Origin: Apostichopus japonicus
Taxonomy: Eukaryota; Echinodermata; Holothuroidea; Aspidochirotida; Stichopodidae
Assembly (NCBI RefSeq): GCF_037975245.1
Contig: NC_092574.1
Coordinates: 7,938,213-8,002,212, forward strand
Direction: 5' to 3'
Length of the DNA: 64,000 nt
Made by a program: the position numbers and the translations under genes. Shown piece after piece: positions 26,701-37,852 of this stretch. Each line of letters starts with the position of its first letter. The stretch's first letter is position 1. Under the pieces are notes generated by a model. That model had not been told where the DNA came from. It made no database searches and worked only from the letters and a program-made list of their open reading frames with translations.

Positions 26701-27931
26701 AACCCAAGTCTCAAGAACTAGATCAATCTATAATTTATAGCTGAGAGGAGCAAATTTAAAGAGGTATAATTCTTGTTCCACTCCTTTCATGGTCAATTTT
26801 GAACACTTTTTCTTTTTTTAAAAGAATGTGTTGTACCAGAAAGCATTAAAATCAGCGAGTACCTGCTAAACTACTATAGAGTACAGTATGAGTATGGAAC
26901 ATTTCACATGAATATGGCTTAAACTATTGTGTAAAGGTCTTCAGAGTACCATATATATTGCACACATGATTGGTCACACTCAGATAGTCATTTGGGTTTC
27001 TTCTTCTTGAAAGTGAACTCAAAGTGAAATTATACATTACATGAATATGGAACACGTACATGAATATGGAACATGTCACATGGCATAAACTATTGTGTAA
27101 AATTCTTCAGAGGATTCAGGATTTCTTCACCGATGAACATTTACTATTTGTGAGTCATTAATGAGAAAATGAGATAGTCCTAAAAAAAATTTGTCCTTTG
27201 CACACTTTTTCACAAGAATTGTAATTATTTATAACCTAAAACAGATTTACACAAAAAAGAACTTTCACCTCTTCTTTGGTCATTTATTGAAATAAAATGT
27301 GTGAACCAAAAGAATTAAAACCACATACCTCCCTCTGTACTTCTCTCTGGGTACAGGGTTCTTATTTTAGTTATAACATTGTTTGCTTCTAAACTGTCTA
27401 CATTACCGACCATTTTCCTCTAGAGCTAAAACCTCAAAAATGACCTTATTTCTGTGATACATCACTTTAAAAGACCATTGCAGTCTCTCAAAGAAGTTTT
27501 GAAATGTAGGTATTGACCTTTGTATTTAAAAGGACAAAAGAAAGTCCCAGCAAAGCAACATCACCTGTACAAGGAGGAACACAGATCTATTGTTAAAGGT
27601 GTTTCTACACTATCCTCTGAGGCTCCAGAGGATGTCAGGCTTCCTTCACATAAACTGAGAAGGTGCAGTTACTAGTGTTACAAAGTTCTGTTAAACGTTC
27701 ATAATATATGTATTGAAAGAAGGAAGAGCTCCATGACATCAGAGGTTACTATAGCCCACTATATACCTGACTGCAATCAATAGTTATACTGGAAAGGGTA
27801 GGGGGGGGGGTGAATTTAAAAAACACCAATCTTTGCTCAATAAATTTCAGGGTGATATGGGAGGGAGGGGGGTGCAGAAGGGCCGAAAGAAGATATTCTT
27901 GCAGATGGTATCACATCTTAAGTTGTAGTAT
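23761..27931. other. Intron or intergenic DNA
   Basis: No gene is supported. The plus frames near 24542-24996 overlap a T-rich tract and have no recognisable domain. A possible tiny splice-flanked segment on minus (24153-24160) is too short to judge. Confidence 0.45.
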
Positions 27932-27944
27932 TTAAAGAGCTGTC

Positions 27945-28276
27945 TAGTAGTAGTAGTAGTAGTAGTAGTAAGTTGAGCCTCGTCTATCCGCCATGCTAAG
28001 TTATTAACCTCCGCCACGTATCACGATCTTGTGCAAGGTTTATTGCTTCCTCGAAATTGTTAATGTTAACGTCCTAAAATTGGGACTTTATTTTTCCAAG
28101 CAAGGTAGTCACGGGCCTTCCTACTGGTTTAGCAGTATGTCTCAATGCTTCTCTTAAAGCAACCTTTGCTGGAGCGTCCTCCTGGACTCTTGCTACATGA
28201 CCGAAAAATCTCAATCTTCTATATTGCGACTATGGATGACCAAGGTATCTGGTTGGTTTCATTGAAGAGCTCATCG
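27945..28276 (-). mobile_element. 5'-truncated LINE with reverse-transcriptase C-terminus
   Basis: The minus strand at 28220-27996 reads RRLRFFGHVARVQEDAPAKV and, after one in-frame stop, FEEAINLAQDRDTWRRL. This is the characteristic C-terminal end of many non-LTR retrotransposon ORF2 proteins, with the RLRFFGHVAR and AQDRDxWR motifs. It ends in a (TAC)n-type tail (27945-27971 on plus). The insertion is flanked by a perfect 13-bp direct repeat TTAAAGAGCTGTC at 27932-27944 and 28277-28289. The copy is dead: only the 3' end remains and the frame is broken. Confidence 0.85.
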
Positions 28277-28289
28277 TTAAAGAGCTGTC

Positions 28290-29564
28290 CAGACTGTGGG
28301 ATATTAATTTTGAATCACCTGTGATGGACATGGGTGAATGTATGTATACTTATGTGGTCTCATTGTTTGTAAACCAAGTATCCTGGAGGTATATATGTCA
28401 CCTGACTTTCTTAGGCACAAACAGACACCAATGACATCTCCATAAGGTTAGGGGGAAAATAATAAATCATATTTTCTGGAATTTGACAGATTTTTGCTGG
28501 AAAAAAGGTAAACACACTGGTTTCTATCCCACCAGTTAAACCTGTCAACAACAATTAGGGAAGATCATTCACAACCACTGTTTGGGAGGAAAAGCTTTCA
28601 AACTTGTCTGGACATGTCCCAGTTGTATGACAAAAAAACAAAAAATAACACCAAAAAAAATGGAGTCACATAAAATTTATGTTCCTGGCAGGTGGGTTAT
28701 TTGTCTCCGATTTGAGGTTCATGTGGGAACAAACATTTAGGAGCTCTGCCCAGTAGTGTAGGACCACACAGGGAGGTACCTATCATGAGTGATGACATCA
28801 CCAATGATGTTAAGTGACAAATGGCATGTAAGATATAATTAAAAGTTACAAGCATTTCTTACTCAAACCACAATTCATCACAATTGAACAAATTTAAAGG
28901 TGGTGTCTACTCAGTTTATGCATGAATGGAATTTGATACCAAAGAATGAATTGTATCATCACATTTGCCATCTAGGAAGCTGGAAGACAGCTCAACTTCA
29001 TCAGCCATAACCATTCAGTAAACGACTTGCATTAAGCCACAAAAGTAGATCTCAAGAATGCAAGTATCAGCTGTGTGTACAGAGAGTTCCTGGCAAATGC
29101 TCATCATTTGCAAAATATGTCAAAATTTGATAACAGTTGTATACTTACTCATGATAATGTGAATGTATTTTGGCTCCTGAATAGTTTGCAAGAATTATTT
29201 TAAAGGCTGTACAGTTAAGAGTATTGTGTTAATAGTGAAATGAGCATCTAATCAGACTATAAGAATTGATAGATTTCACTTAAAATATTAGAAATATCAC
29301 ACTCAGCATAGAAAGAAAATTGTCACAACAAAAGAGCATGCTGAAGTAGGTCAACACTGACCAAGCGTTTATAAAGGTTTGAAGTCCTGGAATGAGATGG
29401 TGAAGAGGAGGGCACATTGTTACAGGATATTATGATATTAATCAACATTGCCTCAAACACCACCTGAGGTTTTATTTGAGGAGACACTGGCTACTATTGA
29501 TCAGTTTACATCTCCTTTTCAGATACTGATGGCTATGAAGTGAAGAATGACAATTATTATAAGA
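28290..29564. other. Intron or intergenic DNA
   Basis: Nothing identified beyond AT-rich unique sequence. Confidence 0.5.
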
Positions 29565-30433
29565 GACAGTTCAAAGCAGGATTGTCGCAGAATAGACTCT
29601 CCTTTAAACCAGGATTGTTTCAGAATAGACCCACACCCACTCCTTAAAGCAGGATTGTTGCAGAGAAGACTCATTCTTTAAGACAGGATTGTTGCAGAGA
29701 AGACTCACTCTTTGAAGCAGGATTGTTGCAGAATAGACTCACTCCTTAAAGCAGGATTGTTGCAGAATAGACCCATTCTTTAAGGCAGAAATGTTGCAGA
29801 ATAGGCTCACTCTTCAAGCAAACTTGTTGCAGAATAGACTCACTCTTTAAAGCAGGACTGTTGCAGAATAGACTCACTCTTTAAAGCAGGATTGTTGCAG
29901 AATAGACTCACTCCTTGAAGCAGGATTGTTGCAGAATAGACCCATTCTTTAATGCAGGAATGTTGCAGAATAGGCTCACTCTTCAAAGCAAACTTGTTGC
30001 AGAATAGACTCACTCTTTAAAGCAGGATTATTGCAGAATAGACTCACTCTTTAATGCAGGATTGTTGCAGAATAGACTCACTCTTTAAAGAAGGATTGTT
30101 GCAGAATAGACTTACTCTTTAAAGCAGGTTTGTAGAAGAATAGACTCACTCCTTAAAGCAGGACTGTTGCAGAATAGACTCACTCCTTAAAGCAAGATTG
30201 TTGCAGAGAAGACTCACTCTTTAAAGCAGGATTATTGCAGAATAGACTCATTCTTTAAAGCAGGATTGTTGCAGAATAGGCTCACTCCTTGAAGCAGGAT
30301 TGTTGCAGAATAGACCCATTCTTTAATGCAGGAATGTTGCAGAATAGGCTCACTCTTCAAAGCAAACTTGTTGCAGAATAGACTCACTCTTTAAAGCAGG
30401 ATTGTTGCAGAATAGACTCACTCTTCAAAGCAG
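29565..30433 (+). repeat. 34-bp minisatellite, about 25 copies
   Basis: Units of 34 bp built on AGCAGGATTGTTGCAGAATA and GACTCACTCTTTAA repeat about 25 times with substitutions and few length changes. A three-unit group (CCCATTCTTTAA variant, then GGCTCACTCTTCAA, then AGCAAACTTGTTGC) recurs near 29760-29830, 29935-30000 and 30305-30375. This shows higher-order amplification. The array ends exactly where the foldback element copy B begins. Confidence 0.92.
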
Positions 30434-30948
30434 GACACAAACCCAACCACTATCTTTGACTTCTATGACAGAGATCTTTGTGAAGAACAACAACTTTTCT
30501 AACCAACTAAGAAAAGTCTTGTTCCAAAAATGTGGGAGATATCCTAGTCAAAATGTCATATCCGGGAGCTCTCATTGTGTAAATCTGTGATGTCATAGTA
30601 CGACCACCAGGATCAGCAACCTTTTAGTGTCTCTTTGTTCTTCTTTTCATATTTGCAAAGGCCGTGAACACAATGCCATTAATACCTCATGATAAGAACT
30701 TCAATGTTAGATTCAGCATTTGCAATAAAGAAAATAAAAAGTTGAAGCCCATGACGCTCGATGATGTCATGACTACTAAAACTAGATCAAGTCTTCAGCC
30801 TTGTGTGTGATGTAACATTGAATCTGTCATACTGCGTATCTATCTCCCAAATGGAATGAGACAGTAGATTTAATAACTGTTTAGGGAAGTTATTCATGTG
30901 AATCTCGAATCATATTCACCAATAACGATGGTTGGTGTTGGGTTTCCT
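30433..30948. mobile_element. Foldback MITE with long inverted ends, copy B
   Basis: It starts GGACACAAACCCAACCA and ends near GGTTGGTGTTGGGTTTCC, with diverged inverted ends of roughly 100 bp. Inner TGGGAGATA (30533-30541) pairs with TATCTCCCA (30841-30849). The interior matches copy A (6015-6628) only on the opposite strand; for example AGATCAAGTCTTCAGCCTT near 30783 is the reverse of GAAGACTTGATCAAGTC near 6186. No transposase. Confidence 0.65.
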
Positions 30949-33900
30949 TTCGCCTTACAAATATCAGTTATGGCCTTGAATATATATGACATGTGTGTGT
31001 GTGTGGGTGTGTATGACTTTTTCTTCTTATCATAATCTGATTTTTACACAGCAGGTCAAGAGGTCATCCATCATTTAGCAAGGTAAAACCTCTTGTTCAG
31101 CTGGAGAAAAAAAACACTTCATTTGTTCACAAAAAAACTAACAAGAAAACTCCATTAAATTTAGAATAACTCAAAAAGGTAAAAATCTTCTACAGATTCA
31201 AAAGTCACAAATCAATTATCACAGAAAGAGGAAATAATTTGTCCTTTGCTTGACCCCAATTGGAATTTTTACTTTCCTCAAAAATACATACATGTCTTGC
31301 TTTCTCTGTCAAATTGGCTACTCTCCTCAACGTCATACTGACATGTTTATTATGTCTGAATATTTTAACTACTTCCCCCTTAAGAGAAAGAGCTTGTTGC
31401 ATGGTTTACTGGCAAGACAGGGTATCCTATGGCAGCTGAGTTCACTCCTGTTATCAAATGAACACCACCCTTGGGACTGACCTGACCCCCCTAGGCAAGG
31501 TCTTAAATGACCAGGCATGTTTTGAAAAGCACTGGAAATCACCTGGTCCAGGGTGTAAACAACCTCTTATCTGCCCATAACCTGATATCTGATAAAAGTA
31601 ATATGAATTTGGAAGAAAGCAAGTAGAGGATCGAAAGATATTTAAAATTTGCGTTGCATCATGGTACTTTACTGGTTGTATTTTTCTACAGTATGTAGTG
31701 CATGGTTTCAGGAATAATAATAGCATGCAGAGTATCAAGAACATATATATTATCGATAAAGGTAACTAAATATTAGCAAATTAATCACCTACCTCTATCA
31801 GAAGCTGCCTCAAGCAGAACCTACTATTTAGAACTTTGAGATTGCATAATAGATATATTTATACTAAACCTTCTTTAATGAAAAAAAAAGATCATTTATA
31901 ATCTGATCACTTTATTCTTTACTTCCTTTGGTGACTATTTCAATATGAACTTAATTTCTTCCTCAGCCCAAGTAGAAAACATTCCTCTAAACATAATTAC
32001 AATTACCCAAGGAGTTGCCACTGATTTACATTTAACCGCCTCCCCCTCCCCCCCCCCCCTGTGCCCACAGACCAATCCTCTTCAATCAATACCTAAATCT
32101 GGCAAGTACAAACAATCACATATATGACGTTTAACTTTACACTCTATCAGCTTGCCTTTCTCCTCCCCCCACCCCCACCCCCCACCCCCACCAACACCTT
32201 TATTTTTTTATTGGATTAGGTTTAGTTTGTACCTGTTTGTAAGTTAAGACATACTGAATTTGTTACACATCCTCTTGTGTATAGCTGCACAGCTGCAAGC
32301 ACACCGGTGCATGGTATTTGGCATGTCTACCAGGTACGTCCAAATGAGTCAAGGAGGTTCAACTCATTCAGACTGTAACAGGAGGCATGCATCCTTCTGA
32401 AAGCAGACATTCGGCTACTGTACATAATTTATGTTACTTGTATATATGCATGTATGATTCATTATATATAATTGCAATCCAATTTGAAATTTCTCAAACC
32501 GACTTACATTTATTGTTAGTTTCAGGCCCAATCAAGAACTGAGATCACATAGTGGACATTAACTGCACTATCACAGTGACTGGTATGAAACAATGAAACC
32601 ACATTTACCTTTGATCACCAAGTCTCTGTGTATAAAAACAATTGACTTTTAGGAATTAATTGTCACTAAATCAGGTGACATGGAGAAAAGTGAAACAACA
32701 ATGATGCTGTTGCTCAGGCCTCAAAAACAATAGGTAACCAAAAACCACAAGGGTGCTCAAAACAAGAGGGTGTTTGGAAAACAGTAATTCCTCGAAAACC
32801 ACACAAAAACATGGTGACTTTGAACTGTATGCAAACAAGGTGTGTTTATCAAGCTGAAAATTATTTATCCATTTGTTTGCATTGACTGCAGATCAAGGAT
32901 GGGAAAACATGAAGGGGAATATTCTAGTTTTGTCAAAAGAACTTTTAAGGACCTTTTTAGATTTGGTAATATAGCCTTATGCCAGACTAGTTTCAGAGAA
33001 TCACTCCAAACAAGGTTGTAATAAGTCAAAGTAATATAGACAGTAATTATTCTCCCATGAGTATTAACTAATATACAGATCTAAGGCTCTTTTTTCACTG
33101 TAACGGTCCTATGTGGATCAACACACTGTGATTTATTATCTTAATATCAACTACACTCTCACAAACCTGCTCTTGCAACAATTCTCCCTCCAAATGTTAG
33201 AATGATTATTTTATCACCACATTTTGAATTAAAGAACTGCCATCTCCAACATTGTAATTCCATTCATTATTTAACATAATTTTAGTCATAATTTACACGA
33301 TAACAGTATATCCTCTTCTCTCTCCTTTTTTCCCTCCCTCTTTCTCTCGAGCTCTCTCTCTCTTGAAATTACAACACTCTGCCTTGCTCTGAAATGCTTG
33401 CAAGTGTCATATCATGAGAGGACCTTCATTTACCAATTTAACCAGACCACAAAAATGTCAACAACTTAATTAGTGGAAATTTATAAACATCTAACTTTCA
33501 CTCCGCAAATATGCCTTTAGGGGGGTCACGGCGAACTGAGTACGAGACAATATGAAACATTTTGATATCAAGCCCTTCCATCTGTGGTAATTCTAAAAAC
33601 ACAAAATCAGCAAATATGTGGTCAAGATTATCTATATATATAAAATGTATAGGATTGAATTTCAGACCATAAATATACAAGGGCGACCCCAAATTAAAAT
33701 TTCTGACCAAAACTATTTTTTCTCTTGACAAGTTAACTACTAAAGTTGTTTGCATTTATGTTTTTTGGAGAGCAATCACAGTGTGTGACCCCATCTTTAC
33801 CCTTGCAGCACAAAGCCATTAATTGGGATTAGAATGTGTGAGACTGTGAGGATTATAACAAACTTAAGAGATAAGGTATGTCAAGGTTACAGGGATTAAA

Positions 33901-34293
33901 CCTGAATGGTCCTGCCATCCAGGCATGTAAGATCGTGAGCTTCGATGATGCATGACTATATATACCGATAGATACACAGGATTGCTTATTATGCAATGGT
34001 TGGAAATTCTGGTCTATGGAAATCATCCCAATAACTTGGCTTATATAATAAGCCTAAACTGTTATTGTAATTTACACTACTTGATTATCATGCATCTTAC
34101 AACCTTGTTTACATTGGAGAATGCGAGTAGGGTGGAGGGGGGGGGGGGGATCTCATACCCCAAAGTAACAAATGACTGATTCTCACTCTTTGTCAAACTA
34201 TGATTTTGGAAGGCATCAACGATCGGCTTGATTTATTGACTTATGAACAGTTGTGGTAGATATACAGCAGCCTTTTGGCTTATTATCTTGCAG
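30949..34293. other. Intron or intergenic DNA
   Basis: No supported gene. It contains a (GT)n run at 30993-31013, C-rich tracts at 32040-32060 and 32165-32192, and a CT-rich tract at 33315-33363. The minus frame at 31205-31402 follows a pyrimidine-rich AG, but has no donor and no family resemblance. Confidence 0.45.
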
Positions 34294-34420
34294 GTGAAGA
34301 TGAAGTGAAAACTCTTGACAAAACATCAGGAGTGGCGCGACCCCGGATTAGCGGAATTGTTACTCCACTCAGGTGTGAGGAGTCGCGGTTCTGAGTGGGA
34401 TCCGAGTTACTCGCCGAAGC
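34294..34420. CDS. GC-rich coding-like island, strand uncertain
   Basis: On plus, a good acceptor (TTATCTTGCAG at 34283-34293) is followed by an open frame containing EDEVKTLDKTSGVARPRISG. It reaches a CAG|GTGTGA donor at 34372/34373 (79 nt). On minus, the same DNA reads LSGVTIPLIRGRATPDVLSR, ends in TAA at about 34289, and has AATAAA about 60 bases downstream. The patch is much richer in GC and CpG than its surroundings. It could be an exon of an unseen plus-strand gene, a 3' exon of the minus-strand gene, or a transposon fragment. Short inverted repeats (CCACTCAG/CTGAGTGG) are also present. Confidence 0.35.
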
Positions 34421-35758
34421 CTAGCATTCATACATAAATGCGTTCACTATATAGTGTGATCTTATATATACTGAGTACCCGGTGGATATAACCGAGTATG
34501 AGTGTATAAAATGGGTACTAAAGCGTATAAACCCAGCTAGCTACTTCTAACTTTTTATACGGCTAGACAGATACAATGTACATAAGCCAAGATAGATAAG
34601 AGCCTGAAGTTCAAACTGATCAGAATCTCTTTATCGACGATGATATGAACTTAAAACAATTGCTGGTTTGACTTTGTAGTTGTGTTTGAATCAGTTGTCT
34701 TCCAGTGATGACTTACAGTACAATAAATGTGCATTGCCTCCATTTACGACTTGAGAAAAGGAGAGCAAATTTTGAAATCTTGACATATTTCTTTATCGTC
34801 AAGGTTTTAAATTACCAAGAATTCAAATGGGCAAACATTTTCTAATGAGCACTGAAAGTGTGGATGTTTCGGTAATGTACATGCGCTAATGAACCTACCT
34901 GTGAAGTATATATATTCAACAACATTTGCAAGACATCAACCCTTTATGGACAAGAACACACAATTCAACAAGAACTTTGAGCTGCACATATTATTATTTT
35001 GCAATCAAAAACACTTGCTGTGATTCTTTTGCAGCTCAGCTAAAAACATTTGTGAAGAGTCTGACGACCACAACAAATTTGAAAATAATGTGTGCGTAAA
35101 TATGATTACTTTTCCTCCTTTGCATCTGAAATGCAAGTTGCAACATTATTGGCATGAAGGCTGATAACAAGTCAACTAATTCATTACATAATAAGATTTT
35201 TTGTAAGTCTGTAATTACAAACAGGAATATTTCTCATGTCAGTAATTGATTAACTGTAATGATGGAAACTTAAAAACAGGCAGACTATGGATTGTTCTTT
35301 CGCACTTTGGTCATTCCCCGAACCCGTCAATTTTACTGATAATTAACCTAGCAATGATATCTAAAGTTAAGATTAATATAGCATAGTATAACTGTTTGCA
35401 TTGTCCTATAATCAGATCAACATGCAGAGCCCTCAGGTGCACCCAGGTAAGGGTCACTGAGAGTGTCCACTTATACTATAACAAGGGGCAGGGGAGGGGG
35501 AAAACACAGATGGAGAGTGGTCCAGGCTTGGTCTTAAACCAAGATCTAACCTAAGTAGCTTAATTCTACTTGGATGGATTTTAAACTCCTTTAGACAAGT
35601 GCCCACAGTATATAACACACTTTATTGTCAAGGTTTATTGTGATGGCGTATAAGGAGAGTCTGTTGTATGGAGGATATTTAACCAACAGCAGCTGTGGTC
35701 CCTATTGTTGTCCTATTGTTGTTCCATTGTTACTAATGTAAAACATGGTATGTCTTAC
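34421..35758. other. Intron or intergenic DNA
   Basis: Nothing supported. A strong pyrimidine tract with AG on minus near 35476 is followed by an open frame but has no donor. Confidence 0.45.
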
Positions 35759-35788
35759 CATTGTACTCCTGATGTCCTTTGGGAGTCA
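35759..35788 (-). CDS. Candidate 30-nt microexon of the PDZ gene
   Basis: On minus, a pyrimidine-rich acceptor (TCTACATTGTCCTTTAG) precedes 30 bases ending at ATG|GTAAGA. Entered with the two bases left by the PDZ exon at 37494-37639, it reads SDSQRTSGVQ with no stop and leaves two bases again. It would thus be a frame-neutral insertion just after the PDZ domain. The acceptor and donor are both good, but a 30-nt match can arise by chance. RNA evidence is absent. Confidence 0.38.
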
Positions 35789-36031
35789 CTAAAGGACAAT
35801 GTAGAGCAGGCTAGGGAATCAATCTTGATTTGAAAAGAGCAAATTTTTGTCTAGAATGGGATTGAAACCAGAGACTTCAGGGCTGTAAGTCATTGCAGCA
35901 ACAGAAAATAAAACTGCCATTTCGGGTCGATGGTCAGAAATTCCTTCTAGCTAAATATTTCTTTGCGATCTGTTTTGTTGTTGTGACAAATGCCCAATCC
36001 GTTGTTGGTATTCATTTGCTTAATTGATCTA

Positions 36032-36280
36032 GGGGAGTGTTAGCTCAGTGGTTAATGGCGGTGCCTTTCAATGAGGTCCCGAGTTTGAGTCTCTCCAAGA
36101 TGAATGTATGTCGTCCAGTTACAGAGTTGTTGACAATTGACCATTCATAATCATGGACGTTAAAATATGAATCTGACTTCGGTCAGCTTGCGGCTTTGAT
36201 AAGCCAATGATGGCTTCTTCGCGAGTTCCTGCTTGCAGGAGGATCTAAAATACATACATACAATACATAGTACATACATC
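36032..36280 (+). mobile_element. tRNA-derived SINE
   Basis: The 5' part has an A-box-like GTTAGCTCAGTGGTTAATGG and a B-box-like GAGTTTGAGTCTC at tRNA spacing, followed by an unrelated body and an (ATAC)n tail. This is the layout of a tRNA-headed SINE, not a functional tRNA, since no acceptor stem can be closed. Confidence 0.7.
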
Positions 36281-36741
36281 TTTTCATAATAATAATATTT
36301 GTTTTCATAATGGAAAAGCAGACTGTTAATGTTAGCAATGAACAGATGACCAATATAAAAGCTAAAAATTGATGGTTTGTCTCACTATAATGTCACAGCA
36401 GGTACACAAAAGCCTGTTAGTGTTCAAATTAAAGAATCAGTTAGTCTCTTCTTCAGAAACGGCTTCATTTCCAGTTAGTTGCATGTATAGCCTTGTAGAT
36501 TTTGCAGATAGACTCCCCCCCCCCAGTTATTTATACAACAATGAATTTCATGTGGATATGGTGTTGCAAAAGGTGACAATTTCAGCACTATAATATATGG
36601 TGGTTCATAATGTGGCACTGGAGACTAAAAGATTGAAGCAATATCATACATTACATGGACAATACCATAAAAATAACACATCTATACCATATAGGTCTAG
36701 GTTTAGCTCACACTGCATTTAATTGGGACAGAAATAGTACA

Positions 36742-37085
36742 GCTTCTGTAGTTGGGACAAATTTCTAATGCTAAACCACTCTATACTGTATTACCGTATA
36801 TCATGGTTCAAAGCACACTTACTGACAGTATGAACAGTTCCGAAACTTTCACTGCTAGAAACATGATATTCATACTGCTCATACTGTCAGTACGAGTGCT
36901 AGGTAGCTGGACATGAATAGTACAATCTAAATAGTATGCTTCTGTAATTGGGACAAATTTCTCATGCCCAACCACTTACAGTCTTACCATATCATGGTTC
37001 AAAGCACACATACTGACAGTATGAACAGTTCCGAACCTTTCTCATCCTGTCAGTATCAGTGCTTTGAAGCTGGACATGAAAAGGA
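36742..37085 (+). repeat. Direct duplication, about 197-bp unit, with internal inverted motif
   Basis: CTTCTGTAGTTGGGACAAAT and what follows (36742-36938) is repeated with changes from 36939. Each copy contains ACTGACAGTATGAACAG followed by CATACTGTCAGTA or a variant, so each can fold. Origin unknown. Confidence 0.7.
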
Positions 37086-37493
37086 CAGTGAATGGGGGAA
37101 AAATTGTCCCAACTGGAAGAACACTAATTATCACTAATTGGTAAACACTAATTACCAGAAGATTGCCTGCAGTTTGTTTGGTTAACCAACAAGCACAAAT
37201 TTACAAGGAGGAGGTTATAAATTATTCTTGACACAAAGACTGTACCAAGAGACAGAAGTCTTTGCTAAGGATTTTTGCTGCAGAATTTAGATTGCTGTGC
37301 AGAGATGCTAGTAAATTTTGCGTTAAGTTATATCAAAATAAAGCCACTGTCATGATGTTATTTTAACTTCTCTGTTCGTGCCACACCTCTAAGAGGAGAC
37401 ATTTCACATTTTATCAATTAGCTTTGGATTCAGTTGCGATAATTGTTCTTTGCAATTTCTCCTGACACTGATAAAAAAGTTGTTTAAACTTAC

Positions 37494-37639
37494 CTCTGAA
37501 CGATAAGGGTAATTTTATCTCCCCCGCTCTGAATCAGGGAGACGGCTAGTGCATGTGACAGGCACTCCTCTTCGTTGATGCTCAAGAGGGTGTCATCCTG
37601 CTCCAGACCGCCAAGATGAGCTATTCCTCCGTTTTCAAC
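37494..37639 (-). CDS. PDZ-domain protein, second PDZ exon
   Basis: The minus strand reads from an acceptor TCTAAAG at 37640 to a donor GTAAGT at 37493. It encodes VENGGIAHLGGLEQDDTLLS, then INEEECLSHALAVSLIQSGG and DKITLIVQ. This is the C-terminal two thirds of a PDZ domain: the G-L-x-x-D-D-x-L-L-x-I-N turn, the H-A-x-A-x-x-L-I helix and the final I-T-L-I-V-Q strand. The 146-nt exon enters in phase 0 and leaves with two bases (AG). The phase-0 entry matches exon 58879-59004. The split after the P-L-T-I-T-K strand is the position seen in ALP/Enigma-type PDZ genes. PDZ domains of this class anchor proteins to actin or alpha-actinin; that role is inferred from the family. The gene cannot be named with confidence. 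Confidence 0.92.
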
Positions 37640-37804
37640 CTTTAGATTGATGGAGAGAGAAAATAATGTAGTTAAAAAAGTCTCGAAGCAAACGAACGCT
37701 GCTATATATATCAGAAACTTTGATGTTGAACATCAACAAGACTAAAGGAAATGTGTGACATTTTGGTTACAAAGTCATTATCGAATCGGTTACCGCAGAT
37801 ATAC

Positions 37805-37852
37805 CTGCTCCGTATATATAAAACTGATATGAACGGCCTCCTGGTGTGAGTG
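37805..37852 (-). CDS. Candidate 48-nt cassette exon inside the PDZ domain
   Basis: On minus, an excellent acceptor (CTTCTCTTCCTTCCAG) at 37853 precedes 48 bases reading HSHQEAVHISFIYTEQ, then CAG|GTATAT. It is exactly 16 codons, phase 0 in and out, and lies 165 bp before the second PDZ exon whose entry is also phase 0. Inclusion would insert 16 residues between the PDZ strand ending ITK and VENGG, altering or remodelling the fold. Skipping gives a normal-length PDZ. Splice signals are visible in the sequence; use is inferred. Confidence 0.42.

Noticed and set aside
29565-30433. CRISPR-like regular repeat array
   Set aside because: Units are contiguous 34-bp repeats with no unique spacers, in an animal genome; it is a minisatellite.
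31454-31744. 96-codon minus frame with an AG after a good pyrimidine tract
   Set aside because: The possible exon (about 31549-31594) enters in a phase that does not fit the PDZ gene, and the reading resembles no known protein.
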